A program made the translations under genes and the position numbers. The notes under the pieces were generated by a model. That model made no database searches and was not told the DNA's origin. It saw only the letters and a program-made list of their open reading frames with translations. Source: Arthrobacter sp. YD4 (GTDB taxonomy: Bacteria > Actinomycetota > Actinomycetes > Actinomycetales > Micrococcaceae). Taken from it: a stretch of DNA of 64,000 nucleotides. The DNA is taken from positions 682,001 to 746,000 of the forward strand of contig NZ_JAUHHD010000001.1 in NCBI RefSeq assembly GCF_030410515.1, read 5' to 3'. Of this stretch, positions 22,654 to 31,518 are shown piece by piece (the first letter of the stretch is position 1; each line of letters opens with the position of its first letter).

Positions 22654-23730
22654 ATGAGCCACTCCGCCGCACCATCCGCCGTCACCGCCGTCACCGCCGC
22701 AACCGAAGAGATGGACCGGCTGGCCGGCACCTACGCGGACATCGTGCTGGAGAACCTGGCCCGGCCGTACCCGTATGCCTCGCACCACGTGGAGACGTCG
22801 CTCGAGGACCGGCCCAGCCCGCGGGAGCTCCACCCGGCGTTCCACACCTCGTTCGACTGGCACTCCTGCGTGCACATGACCTGGCTGGGCGTGACCCTGC
22901 TGGAGCACGGCGTCAGCCCGGACCGGGACGCGGCGCTGCGCCGGGTGCTGGCGGCCAACCTCACCCCGGACAACCTTGCCGCGGAGGGCGCCTACCTGCG
23001 CGCCAACCCCAGCTGGGAACGTCCCTACGGCTGGGCCTGGCTGGTACGGCTCGCCGCCACCGCCATCACGGCGGAGGACGCTCAGGTGCGGGAGTGGGGC
23101 GCGGCGCTGGAACCGCTGGTGGACATCGTGGCGTCGCTGGTGGCGGACTGGACCGCCAAGGCCGAGTTCCCGGTCCGGCACGGGCTGCACACCAATGCCG
23201 CCTTCGGCCTGGGGCTGATGCTGGACGCCTTCCGTATGCTGGGACGGGACCGGGCCGCCACCGTATGCGAGGACGCGGCGCTGCGGTGGTTCAAGGGCGA
23301 CGCCGGCTGGCCCGGCGAGTGGGAGCTCAGCGGCCAGGACTTCCTCTCCGCCGGGCTCAGCGAGGCGGACCTGATGGCCCGCGTGCTCGACGGCGGGGAC
23401 TTCGCCGCGTGGTTCACCCGCTTCCTGCCGGATCTGGCCCCCGGGTCCCGGATCCTGGCGCCGTTCACCGTCACCGACGAAACCGACGGCTACCTGGCGC
23501 ATCTGAACGGCCTGAACCTCAGCCGGGCCGGTCAGCTGATCCGGATCAGCGCCGCCCTCTCCGCGTCCGGGTCCGCATCCGGGTCCTCGACGGAGGAGCT
23601 GCGCGGCGTTCTCGACGGCGCCGCGGGTCCGCTGCTGGAGGCCGGCCTGGCCGCGGTGAGCACGGACGAATTCATGTCCAGCCACTGGCTGGCCAGCTTC
23701 GCCTGGGACGCGCTGGCCTCGGCGCGCTGA
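22654..23730 (+). CDS. DUF2891 family protein
   Basis: 358 residues, no signal peptide. The family signature HPAFHTSFDWHSCVHMTWLGV is near 65-85, followed by RPYGWAWLVRLA, FPVRHGLHTNAAFGLGLMLDAFR and SSHWLASFAWDAL. The helix-rich architecture resembles alpha/alpha-barrel glycan or amide-acting enzymes, but no reaction is established for DUF2891. It follows DUF979 by 30 bp and is regularly associated with DUF969/979, so it probably processes the imported compound. A short Gly/Ser repeat (ASGSASGSS) near 305 is a linker. Confidence 0.8.
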   Translation: MSHSAAPSAVTAVTAATEEMDRLAGTYADIVLENLARPYPYASHHVETSLEDRPSPRELHPAFHTSFDWHSCVHMTWLGVTLLEHGVSPDRDAALRRVLAANLTPDNLAAEGAYLRANPSWERPYGWAWLVRLAATAITAEDAQVREWGAALEPLVDIVASLVADWTAKAEFPVRHGLHTNAAFGLGLMLDAFRMLGRDRAATVCEDAALRWFKGDAGWPGEWELSGQDFLSAGLSEADLMARVLDGGDFAAWFTRFLPDLAPGSRILAPFTVTDETDGYLAHLNGLNLSRAGQLIRISAALSASGSASGSSTEELRGVLDGAAGPLLEAGLAAVSTDEFMSSHWLASFAWDALASAR

Positions 23731-23811
23731 GGACGGCGGCACGTTTCGTAGACTCTAGGGAGATTCGGCGTGCCCCTCCCGGCGGCATGCCCGCCACAGG
23801 AAGAGCCATCA

Positions 23812-24588
23812 ATGAAGATTGTCGTCCTAGTCAAGGAAGTCCCGGACACCTACGGGGACCGGAAACTGAGCCTCGAAACGGGCCTCGCGGACCGCGGGGC
23901 CAACGAGGCGGTGGTCGACGAGATCGGCGAGCGCGCCCTGGAACTGGCGCTGAGCCACGCGGACGCGCACGAGGGAACCGACGTCGTCGTCCTCTCGCTC
24001 GCCCCCGAATCCGCCACCGCCACCCTCCGCAAGGGCCTGGCGATGGGTGCCGGCAGCGCCGTGCACGTCTGCGACGAGGCGCTCCGCGGTGCGGACCTGG
24101 GCCTCACCGCCGAGACCCTCGCCGCCGCCATCCGCCGCACCGGCTTCGACCTGGTGGTCACCGGCAACCTCTCCACCGACGGCACCGGCGGCATGATCCC
24201 CGCGATGCTCGCCGAACTGCTCGACGTCCCGCACGCCACCGGCCTGGCCTCCGTCGCAATCGGGAACGGCCAGGTTTCCGGCACCCGGCCGGTGGACGAC
24301 GGCGTGCAGCAGGTCTCGGCGCAACTTCCGGCGGTCATATCCATTACCGAGGCGCTGCCCGGGCCGCGGTTCCCCAACTTCAAAGGCATCATGGCGGCTA
24401 AGAAGAAGCCACTGGAGGTGCTTACCCTCGCGGACCTGGGCGTCACGGCCGACGATCCGGAAGCGGCGCGGTCCATCATGCTGTCCGTCGCCGAACGGCC
24501 GCCGCGTGCGGCCGGCGTCAAGATCGTCGACGACGGCGACGCGGGCGAGAAGATCGCCGCCTTCTTGATCGAAAACCGCCTGGCGTAG
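23812..24588 (+). CDS. etfB: Electron transfer flavoprotein beta subunit
   Basis: 258 residues from ATG at 23812, with AGGAAGAG upstream. The start [13 protein letters not shown] and the AMP-binding region [40 protein letters not shown] and [19 protein letters not shown] are typical of EtfB. With EtfA it carries electrons from acyl-CoA and other dehydrogenases to the membrane. It is followed by etfA (11-bp gap) and by a membrane cytochrome b gene instead of the usual ETF:quinone oxidoreductase. Confidence 0.95.
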   Translation: MKIVVLVKEVPDTYGDRKLSLETGLADRGANEAVVDEIGERALELALSHADAHEGTDVVVLSLAPESATATLRKGLAMGAGSAVHVCDEALRGADLGLTAETLAAAIRRTGFDLVVTGNLSTDGTGGMIPAMLAELLDVPHATGLASVAIGNGQVSGTRPVDDGVQQVSAQLPAVISITEALPGPRFPNFKGIMAAKKKPLEVLTLADLGVTADDPEAARSIMLSVAERPPRAAGVKIVDDGDAGEKIAAFLIENRLA

Positions 24589-24599
24589 GGAGCACCGAC

Positions 24600-25610
24600 A
24601 TGACTGAATTTCCCACTGACGCCATCCTCGTGGCGCTCGAAACCACCGCCGCCGGAGCGCTGGAAAAGGCCGCCGCCGGGTTGCTCGGCGCGGCTGCCGC
24701 CGTGGGCACCCCCGTGGCGCTGGTGCTGCCCGCTGCGCAAGCCGGGAACTATCCCGGCGACGGTTCTCCGTCCGGTGGTCCCGCCGCGGACGCCGCGGCC
24801 CTCGGCGCCGCCCGTGTCCTGGTCGCGGAGACTCCGGACCGGGAGGCCCTCGGCGTCCCGGCCGTCGACGCCCTGGCCGCCGCCGTGGAACTGGTCCGGC
24901 CGGACGCCGTGCTGATCTCGCATTCCCTCAACGGCCGCGACCTGGCCGGCCGCTTCGCCGCCCGGACCCGCTCCGCCGTCTGCGTCGACGCGGTGGGGGT
25001 CTCCCGCGACGAGGAGGGCGTGGTGGCGCACCATTCCGTGTACGGCGGCGCCTACAACGTCACCGCCACGGCCACCTTCGGGCCGCCCGTCATCACCATC
25101 CGGCAGGGGTCCATCGAGGCCCGCGCCGAGGCGCAGACCGCGGCCCCGGAGACCCTCACGGTGACCGCCTCCGGCAAGCCCGCGGCAAGGATCGAGTCCT
25201 TCGAGGGCGCGGCGGCGGCCTCAACCCGGCCCGAACTCCGCGGCGCCGCCAAGGTGGTGGCCGGCGGCCGGGGCCTGGCCTCCAAGGAACAGTTCGCCCT
25301 GGTGGAGGAACTCGCCGACACCCTCGGCGCGGCCGTCGGAGCCTCCCGCGCCGCGGTGGACGCCGGCTACGTCGCACAGTCCCAGCAGGTGGGCCAGACC
25401 GGGGTGTCCGTGTCCGCGCAGCTGTACGTGGCGCTCGGCATCTCCGGGGCCATCCAGCACCGCGCCGGGATGCAGACCGCGAAGACGATCGTGGCCGTGA
25501 ACAAGGACGCCGACGCACCGATCTTCGAGATCGCCGACTTCGGCGTGGTGGGCGACGTCTTCACGGTGGTCCCCCAGCTGATCAGCGCTCTCGAAGCGCG
25601 GAAGAAGTAG
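24600..25610 (+). CDS. etfA: Electron transfer flavoprotein alpha subunit
   Basis: 336 residues. The C-terminal FAD-binding domain is intact: [66 protein letters not shown] and [13 protein letters not shown]. It pairs with EtfB. The next gene begins two bases after this stop, so the cytochrome b protein is made from the same transcript, suggesting the three proteins form one electron path. Confidence 0.95.
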   Translation: MTEFPTDAILVALETTAAGALEKAAAGLLGAAAAVGTPVALVLPAAQAGNYPGDGSPSGGPAADAAALGAARVLVAETPDREALGVPAVDALAAAVELVRPDAVLISHSLNGRDLAGRFAARTRSAVCVDAVGVSRDEEGVVAHHSVYGGAYNVTATATFGPPVITIRQGSIEARAEAQTAAPETLTVTASGKPAARIESFEGAAAASTRPELRGAAKVVAGGRGLASKEQFALVEELADTLGAAVGASRAAVDAGYVAQSQQVGQTGVSVSAQLYVALGISGAIQHRAGMQTAKTIVAVNKDADAPIFEIADFGVVGDVFTVVPQLISALEARKK

Positions 25611-25612
25611 CC

Positions 25613-27241
25613 GTGGCGGCCCCCTCTCGACCGCTCCGCCGGGGACTGCCCCGGGTGCCGGGCGGCGAGCCCTGGCCTCCCGCGGGCGAGGCCCCGGAGC
25701 GCTTTGCATCGGTGGCTGTCTCGGCTTCCCCGTCCGCTCCGGAAGTTTCGGCGCCCTCGGCTGTTCCCGTGGCCGAGCCCGTTCCCGCATCGGCAACTGC
25801 CCCTGTGTCCGGCGGTGGCCGGCCGCTTCGGCGAGGCCTCCCCCGCGTCCCGGGCGGTGAGCCCTGGCCACCCGTCGCAATGACGACGCTGTCCGCGACT
25901 GCTAGCGCGCCGGCCGAGGCATCGGCCCCCGCAGCGGTCGCCCCGGCAGCGGCCACATCCGCACCCGTCCCGGCTCCTGCTCCCGCGGCAACGGCACCCG
26001 CCGCCGCGGCTCCGGCCCCCGCTCAGGCCGGTACCACTCCCCTGCGCCGTGGCCTCCCGCGGGTTGCCGGTGGCGAGCCGTGGCCCCCGGCAGGCACCGC
26101 CCCGGCCCGGTATGCCACTTCAGCGGCACCGGTTTCGGTTCCCGCTGTCGCCGGCGAACCGGCGGCTCCCGTGGCCCCGGAACCCGTGGTCCCGGAACCC
26201 GTCGTCGACTCGGCGCCCGAGGCCCAGGCTCCCGCGGCGGCCGCTGTTCAGGCTCCTGCCCCGGCGGCCGCCGAGGCGCCCGCACCGGTCGCGGCCCCGG
26301 CCGCCAAGGAGAAGCCCGCCGCACCGAAGCCCGAACCCCGTCGTTACGGGTCGCGGACCCTGGCCGGCTGGATCCGTCGGGTGGTGCTCATCGCCGTGAG
26401 CGCCGTCGTCGCCGCCGGCATCCTGATTCTCGCCGCCCGCGGCGTCACCACGCTGCCGGGCGTCCCGGAGTTCCTCCGCCGCTACCCCGGCGCTTACGAG
26501 CTGCCGGACACCGCGCAGGCCGGTTTCCCTTGGTGGGCCCAGTGGCAGCACTTCCTGAACTTCTTCCTGATGGTGCTGATCATCCGCTCCGGCTACCAGG
26601 TGCGGACCCAGCAGAAGCCTCCCGCCTACTGGACGCCGGCGCGGGGCGGGAAGAAGATCAGCATTACGCTCTGGCTGCACCAGTCGCTGGACATCCTGTG
26701 GCTGGCCAACGGGCTGATCTTTGTGGTGCTGCTGTTCGCTTCCGGGCACTGGCTGCGGATCGTACCCACCAGCTGGGAGGTGTTCCCCAACGCGGCGTCG
26801 GCCCTGCTGCAGTACCTGACCCTCGACTGGCCGGTGGAGGACGGCTGGGTGAACTACAACAGCCTGCAGCAGCTGATGTACTTCGTGGTGGTATTCATCG
26901 CGGCGCCGCTTGCCGTGGTTACCGGCGTGCGGATGAGCGAACTCTGGCCCAAGAACGCCACCACCCTGAACCGGGTCTATCCCGTGGAGGTGGCCCGCGC
27001 GCTGCACTTCCCCACCATGCTGTTCTTCGTGCTGTTCATCCTGGTTCACGTATTCCTGGTGTTCGCCACCGGGGCCCTGCGGAACCTGAACCACATGTTC
27101 GCCGGCACGGACGAGGTGAACTGGGTGGGCTTCTGGCTCTTCGCGGCGGGCCTGGCCATCACGGCGGGCGCCTGGTTCGCGGCGCGGCCGCTGGTGCTGG
27201 CGCCGCTGGCCCGGCTGTCCGGAAAGGTCAGCAGCCGCTAG
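25613..27241 (+). CDS. Cytochrome b561/b6-type membrane protein with a triplicated N-terminal motif
   Basis: 542 residues from GTG. The first 245 residues are disordered, Ala/Pro-rich, and carry the motif PLRRGLPRVPGGEPWPP three times (7-23, 71-87, 143-159, the last with VAGG). A membrane segment (254-276) and a cytochrome b-like bundle follow, with His313, His356, His465 and His479 in helices, suitable for two b hemes (WQHFLNFF, WLHQSLDILW, RALHFPTML, ILVHVFLVF). It directly follows etfBA, so it may pass electrons between ETF and the quinone pool. That role is inference. The repeated motif is too well conserved between disordered spacers to be chance and probably binds a partner. The stop overlaps the convergent gene by a few bases. 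Confidence 0.8.
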   Translation: MAAPSRPLRRGLPRVPGGEPWPPAGEAPERFASVAVSASPSAPEVSAPSAVPVAEPVPASATAPVSGGGRPLRRGLPRVPGGEPWPPVAMTTLSATASAPAEASAPAAVAPAAATSAPVPAPAPAATAPAAAAPAPAQAGTTPLRRGLPRVAGGEPWPPAGTAPARYATSAAPVSVPAVAGEPAAPVAPEPVVPEPVVDSAPEAQAPAAAAVQAPAPAAAEAPAPVAAPAAKEKPAAPKPEPRRYGSRTLAGWIRRVVLIAVSAVVAAGILILAARGVTTLPGVPEFLRRYPGAYELPDTAQAGFPWWAQWQHFLNFFLMVLIIRSGYQVRTQQKPPAYWTPARGGKKISITLWLHQSLDILWLANGLIFVVLLFASGHWLRIVPTSWEVFPNAASALLQYLTLDWPVEDGWVNYNSLQQLMYFVVVFIAAPLAVVTGVRMSELWPKNATTLNRVYPVEVARALHFPTMLFFVLFILVHVFLVFATGALRNLNHMFAGTDEVNWVGFWLFAAGLAITAGAWFAARPLVLAPLARLSGKVSSR

Positions 27242-27564
27242 GGATCCCCGGGCCCGGCGATGTCCACCGGAAACGTCATGAAGGCCGGCGTCGCATACGG
27301 GTGCACGGCCAGCGCGGCTGCGACGACGGCGTCGCGCCGGTCCCGTGGGTAGATGGCCTCGATCCTGACCTCGGCGACTTCCTCCGGCGTGCCCACGGCG
27401 CCGACGGCGGGCACGGCCCCGGGCAGCGGGGTAAACCGGCCCGTCCCGGCTGTGCTGAAAGAGCAATGCGAGTAGTTGCCCAGCCGTCCCGCGCCGGCGT
27501 CGCCGATCGCCCGGCGGACCGCATCGGCGTCGGCGGCGGGCACGTAGATCACCAGGCAGTCCAT
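27238..27564 (-). CDS. NIF3/CutA-like small protein (YqfO insert type)
   Basis: 108 residues from ATG at 27564; a GTG at 27573 is an alternative. The pattern CLVIYVPAADADAVRRAIGDAGAGRLGNYSHCSFSTAGTGRFTPLPGAVPAVG and RIEAIYPRDRRDAVVAAALAVHPYATPAF matches the ferredoxin-like insert domain of NIF3/YqfO proteins, which also occurs alone. Family members form trimers; function is unclear and metal binding is suspected. It follows the YCII gene by about 20 bp, probably in one transcript. Confidence 0.75.
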   Translation of the reverse strand: MDCLVIYVPAADADAVRRAIGDAGAGRLGNYSHCSFSTAGTGRFTPLPGAVPAVGAVGTPEEVAEVRIEAIYPRDRRDAVVAAALAVHPYATPAFMTFPVDIAGPGDP

Positions 27565-27583
27565 CGCCGCCACGAACAGCGGG

Positions 27584-27925
27584 TCAGGCTTCCGCGTCTT
27601 CGCCGAAGGCGCGGATTTCCTGCGGGCAGCGGCACGCAGTGGCGAATTTGGCGCCCCATTCGATGGCCGCCTCGTGGGAGGGCAGGTCCAGGATCGAGTA
27701 GCCGCCCTCCAGGTGCGCGGTCTGCGGGTAGGTGCCCGCCCGGGCCTCGCCGCCGCCGTCGACCACCACCGGCGGGACGCTTTCGTCGATGCCGCCGCCG
27801 AACACCCACACCCCGGCGGCTTTCGCCTCGCGGACGACGGCGTGCGCGGCGTCGGCGACGGCGGGAAGTTCCTCAAGCGGGACGTCCATGGCTGCGCTCG
27901 GAAACGAGATCAGATATTTGGTCAT
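27584..27925 (-). CDS. YCII/DGPF domain protein
   Basis: 113 residues beginning MTKYLISFPSAAMDVPLEEL, with VWVFGGGIDESVPPVVVDGG and GGYSILDLPSHEAAIEWGAKFATACRCPQEIRAF. This is the YCII-related fold, a small dimeric alpha/beta protein. Relatives are commonly paired with ECF42 sigma factors, as another copy is at 42076-42399. This one has no sigma gene beside it and its upstream region lacks the ECF42-type TGTCGA box. Function unknown. Confidence 0.82.
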   Translation of the reverse strand: MTKYLISFPSAAMDVPLEELPAVADAAHAVVREAKAAGVWVFGGGIDESVPPVVVDGGGEARAGTYPQTAHLEGGYSILDLPSHEAAIEWGAKFATACRCPQEIRAFGEDAEA

Positions 27926-28008
27926 GGCGCTGACTCCTTTGTCGCGGCGGGGAGGGCTTTATCCTCGTGGATGCCCCGGCAGTACGCAAGGAGCGGCCGC
28001 CCCTGTTT

Positions 28009-28914
28009 TCAGGCGGTCACCCACCCCGCGGTCATCCCGGTCACCTGGCTGCCGTCAAGGTCCTTGAGCTTGGTGCCCACGAAGGTGCGTGCCCAGTCGG
28101 AGGTCTGCACACGGAACGGCGTGCCCTCGTCGCGGAGGCTGGACAGAATGACCTCGGCGACCTCCTCGGGGGTCTGCGCATTGGAGCTGCCGAACTGCTG
28201 GGTGGTCCGGTTCAGGTAGGCGGTCAGGGCCGGGGCGTAGGGTCCCGCGTCGGCGAGCATGGTCTTCGGGTCGATGCCGGCGTTGGCGACAAACTCGCTG
28301 GAGACCGGCCCGGGTTCGATCACGTGCACCCCCACCCCCACCGAGGCCGCCAGCGGCTGGAGGCTCTCCAGGAAACCCTCGACGGCGAACTTGGCCGCGC
28401 AGTAGGCCTCGTTGAAGGGCTGGCCGACGACGCCGCCTACCGAGCTGATGGTGATGAGCCGGCCGCCGCTGGCCCGCAGGAGGGGCAGCGCGGCCCGGGT
28501 CAGCGCGACGACGCCGAAGAAGTTGACCTCCATGGCCGCGCGGATGTCGTCGACGGTCAGCGTTTCCACGGTCCCCAGCGTGGCGCTCCCGGCGTTGTTC
28601 ACCACCGCGTCGAGCCGGCCGTAGCGCTCGGAGCAGTAGGCGATCTCCCGGTCGATGGCCGCTTGGCTGGTGACGTCCAGTTCGCGGATGTCCAGCTCCA
28701 CCCCTGCCGCCGTGGCGGCGGCGCGCAGGGCATCCGCCTTCGTGAGGTTGCGCATGGTGGCGACGGTGGTCCAGCCGGCCTGCGCGGCGGCGACGGCGGT
28801 GGCCAGCCCGATGCCGGAGGAGGTTCCGGTGATCAGGACGGTCCGTGCTGGCTGCTCATGGGGTTCCTGTCGGTTGGAAGCGGCAACGGCGGGCGGATGC
28901 CCTGCCCCGATCAT
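28009..28914 (-). CDS. Short-chain dehydrogenase/reductase
   Basis: About 301 residues in the open frame from ATG at 28914. Classical SDR motifs: TGTSSGIG for NAD(P) binding, NNAG, ISSVGGVVG with the catalytic Ser, and YCAAK with the catalytic Tyr and Lys. The start is uncertain. A good ribosome site and ATGAGCAGC lie at the position expected for the usual N-terminus (near 28860), but that ATG is one base out of frame and meets a stop after eight codons. Either the longer N-terminus is used or one base was lost. Substrate unknown. Confidence 0.85.
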   Translation of the reverse strand: MIGAGHPPAVAASNRQEPHEQPARTVLITGTSSGIGLATAVAAAQAGWTTVATMRNLTKADALRAAATAAGVELDIRELDVTSQAAIDREIAYCSERYGRLDAVVNNAGSATLGTVETLTVDDIRAAMEVNFFGVVALTRAALPLLRASGGRLITISSVGGVVGQPFNEAYCAAKFAVEGFLESLQPLAASVGVGVHVIEPGPVSSEFVANAGIDPKTMLADAGPYAPALTAYLNRTTQQFGSSNAQTPEEVAEVILSSLRDEGTPFRVQTSDWARTFVGTKLKDLDGSQVTGMTAGWVTA

Positions 28915-28944
28915 CCATCGCTGGCAGCCGGATGCCAACAGAAA

Positions 28945-28972
28945 GGCCGGGCAGCCCCTCGGCTGCCCGGCC
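28945..28972 (-). terminator. Strong terminator of the leftward catabolic operon
   Basis: GGCCGGGCAGCC and GGCTGCCCGGCC form a perfect 12-bp stem with a four-base loop, followed by TTTC on the minus strand, just after the MFS stop. Confidence 0.85.
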
Positions 28973-28993
28973 CTTCAGGGCGTCTCCGGGAGA

Positions 28994-30277
28994 CTAGCCA
29001 CGCACCGGAGCCGCCTCCTGCTCGGCCGTGACGCGGGCCGGTTCCTTCGTGAAGAACAGGAGCGCTGCGGCGGCGATGACGCAGAGCACGGCCATGATCA
29101 CGAAGCCGCCGGTGTAGCTGCCGGACTCGGAGACGATGAAGCCCATGACGCTCGGGGCGATGATGCCGGAGAGCGCGAAGCACGCATCGGCGAACCCGGC
29201 GGCGGTGCCGGGCTGCTTGGGAGCGGCGTCAATAGAGGCAACCCACCAGATACCGCCCGTGATGAAGCCGAAGCCCACGCCCAGGGAGATACAGACCAGG
29301 GCGAGCGTCAGGGTCACCGGCATCACCAGGAGCGGAACCAGCGAGGCGCCGGCCAGCAGCAGCGCCACACCGATGATGGTGAAGCGGGAGCGGACCTGCT
29401 GGGTGCGCTTGTAGATGCGGTCCACCAGCACGCCGCCGACCAGCGCGCCGACGACGCCGGCAGCCCACGGTGCCACCGAGAACGCACCGACGGCCTTGAG
29501 GGAGAGCCCGAATCCTGCCTGGAGGTACTGCGGCAGCCAGTACATGAAGGCCCAGAACATGAAGCCCCAGGCGAAGTAGCCCAGCCCCACGATCCAGAGG
29601 TTGCGGTTCCGCAGGATGGGTCCCCACTCCATCTTTTCTTCCCGGCCGGAGGCTTCGCCCTCGGTCTGGCCGCTCTTGATGTAGGCGCGCTCCTCCTCGG
29701 AGCAGAAAGCCGCCTCGGCTGGGGAGTTCTTCAGGTACGGAACCGCGATGAGGACCCACAGGACGCCCGCGGCGGCGAGGATCCAGAACATGCCCATCCA
29801 CCCGGTGAGGCTCACCAGCTGGGTGAGGATGGGACCGCCGATCAGCAGGCTGCCGGAGACGGCCACGCCGCCCACCAGGGCCAGTGCCTTGCCGCGCTCC
29901 TGGGCCGGGAGCCACCGGCTGGCGATGCGGGTAGCGGCCGGGAAGCAGGGAGCCTCACCGGCGCCGAGCACGATCCGGACCAGGATCAGGCCGAGGAAGC
30001 CGCCGGCGGCCGGGGTCAGCGCCGAGGACACGGCCCACACGATCATGCCCCAGATGAGGATCTTGCGGGAGCCGAACCGGTCCACCAGGGGTCCGGAGAG
30101 CAGTGCGAAGACCATGTACCCGACGGAGAAGGCCGAGCTGATAATGCCGTATTCGGCGGCGGAGATACCGAAATGCTCCCGGATCGGCGTCGCTGCGAAC
30201 GAGATGGCGCTGCGGTCGATGTAGTTGACCAGCACCAGTCCAAGGACAATGCAGAGCGTAAACCAACGCGATTTCAT
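28994..30277 (-). CDS. MFS transporter, anion:cation symporter (ACS) type
   Basis: 427 residues with 12 membrane segments. The start WFTLCIVLGLVLVNYIDRSAISFAATPIREHFGIS and the loop DRFGSRKILIWGMIVWAVSS match ACS-family importers of organic anions such as hexuronates, glucarate or phthalate-like acids. LGAGEAPCFPAATRIASRWLPAQERGKAL is the family signature in helix 4-5. It begins 14 bp after the CoA transferase and ends the minus-strand operon before a perfect terminator, so it probably imports the substrate of this locus. Confidence 0.88.
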   Translation of the reverse strand: MKSRWFTLCIVLGLVLVNYIDRSAISFAATPIREHFGISAAEYGIISSAFSVGYMVFALLSGPLVDRFGSRKILIWGMIVWAVSSALTPAAGGFLGLILVRIVLGAGEAPCFPAATRIASRWLPAQERGKALALVGGVAVSGSLLIGGPILTQLVSLTGWMGMFWILAAAGVLWVLIAVPYLKNSPAEAAFCSEEERAYIKSGQTEGEASGREEKMEWGPILRNRNLWIVGLGYFAWGFMFWAFMYWLPQYLQAGFGLSLKAVGAFSVAPWAAGVVGALVGGVLVDRIYKRTQQVRSRFTIIGVALLLAGASLVPLLVMPVTLTLALVCISLGVGFGFITGGIWWVASIDAAPKQPGTAAGFADACFALSGIIAPSVMGFIVSESGSYTGGFVIMAVLCVIAAAALLFFTKEPARVTAEQEAAPVRG

Positions 30278-30291
30278 AGGGTTCCTAGGGG

Positions 30292-31518
30292 TCAGATGAC
30301 GCCGCGTTCACGGAGATCGCGGAGTTCGGAGGGATCGTGTCCGAGGGCGGTGAGGACCTCGTCGGTGTCGGCACCGAGCGGGCGCCCGGTATGCCGAATG
30401 GAGCCGGGGGATTTGGTCATCCGCCACATCACGTTCTGCATGCGGACCGATCCAAGATCTGGGTCGGGGACTCGGGTGATCATCTCCGTGGCCACAATTT
30501 GTTCGTCAACGAGCAGCTCGCTGGGACGGTAGACCGGTGCCACGGCCGCGCCGGCGGCCTCGAACTCCTGCACCACCTCGTCCCGGGTGCGCTGTTCGAC
30601 CCAGCTGCCGACGTAGCCGTCGAGCAGCTCGGCGTGCTGGGCACGCTGCCTGCCGGTGGCGAACCAGGGCTCGTCGATGACCTCGGGGTGGCCCACCAGG
30701 CGCAGCACCCGCTCGGCGATCGCCTGCGCACTGGTCGAGACGGCCACCCAGTGGTCGTCCTTGGTCCGGTACAGGTTGCGCGGAGAGTTGTTCTGGGAGC
30801 GGTTGCCGGTGCGGTCCTGGTCCAGTCCCAGCTGGTCCGCGTAGATCACGGCGGGTCCGACGGCGGTCATGATCGGGCTGAGCAGGTCCAGGTCGATCAC
30901 CTGGCCCTCACCGCCGTTGCGGTCCCGTTCCAGCAGGGCCATGGCGACGGCGGAAGACCCGGCGACGCCGGCGATCGAATCCGCGAGCCCGAACGCGGGC
31001 AGGGTGGGCGGCCCGTCGGGTTCGCCGGTGAGGTGCGCGAACCCGCTCATCGACTCGACCAGGGTCCCGAACGCGGGCCGGGACGAGTACGGGCCGCGCT
31101 GGCCGAAGCCGCTGACGCGCAGCATCACCAGGCCGGGGTTGTCCTTGGACAGCACGTCATAGCCGAGGCCCCAGCGCTCGAAGGTTCCGGGCCGGAAGTT
31201 CTCGACGACGACGTCCGCGGTGGCGGCGAGCTCCCGGAAGATCTCCTGGCCCTCCGGGGTTCCGAGGTGAAGGGTCACGGTCTGCTTGTTGCGGCTGACC
31301 ATTTTCCACCACAACGGGATCCCGTCCTTATCCAGCCCGTGGCCCCGCATGCCGTCCGGCTTGGTGGGGTGCTCGATCTTGATGACGTTGGCGCCGAAAT
31401 CACCGAGGATCTGGGCCGCCAGCGGACCCGCCAGGATGGTCGAGGCATCCAGGACCTTCAGGCCGCGGAGCGGCCCGTGGTTGGTCTCGGCGACGGCGCC
31501 GAAGGCGTTGGCGCTCAC
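30292..31518 (-). CDS. Class III (CaiB/BaiF) CoA transferase
   Basis: 408 residues from GTG, overlapping the amidohydrolase stop by 4 bp. Family III features: LRGLKVLDASTILAGPLAAQILGDFGANVIKIEHP at the N-terminus, SGFGQRGPYSSRPAF, and Asp180 in GLADSIAG, which aligns with the catalytic Asp169 of formyl-CoA transferase. These enzymes move CoA between carboxylic acids. In this locus it would activate an acid produced by the hydrolases for cleavage by the CitE-like lyase encoded in the divergent operon. Confidence 0.88.
   Translation of the reverse strand: MSANAFGAVAETNHGPLRGLKVLDASTILAGPLAAQILGDFGANVIKIEHPTKPDGMRGHGLDKDGIPLWWKMVSRNKQTVTLHLGTPEGQEIFRELAATADVVVENFRPGTFERWGLGYDVLSKDNPGLVMLRVSGFGQRGPYSSRPAFGTLVESMSGFAHLTGEPDGPPTLPAFGLADSIAGVAGSSAVAMALLERDRNGGEGQVIDLDLLSPIMTAVGPAVIYADQLGLDQDRTGNRSQNNSPRNLYRTKDDHWVAVSTSAQAIAERVLRLVGHPEVIDEPWFATGRQRAQHAELLDGYVGSWVEQRTRDEVVQEFEAAGAAVAPVYRPSELLVDEQIVATEMITRVPDPDLGSVRMQNVMWRMTKSPGSIRHTGRPLGADTDEVLTALGHDPSELRDLRERGVI

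Noticed and set aside
21481..23742. A 753-codon minus-strand open frame across DUF969, DUF979 and DUF2891
   Set aside because: Antisense artefact; Gly/Arg/Gln-rich low-complexity translation, whereas the plus strand encodes three known families.
26080..27933. A 617-codon plus-strand open frame overlapping the cytochrome gene and two small minus-strand genes
   Set aside because: It crosses genes of both strands in the wrong frame and shows no domain.
30292..31518. Apparent loss of the catalytic Asp in the CoA transferase
   Set aside because: I first looked at the wrong segment (RPAFGTLVE). The catalytic Asp aligns with D180 in GLADSIAG, which is present.
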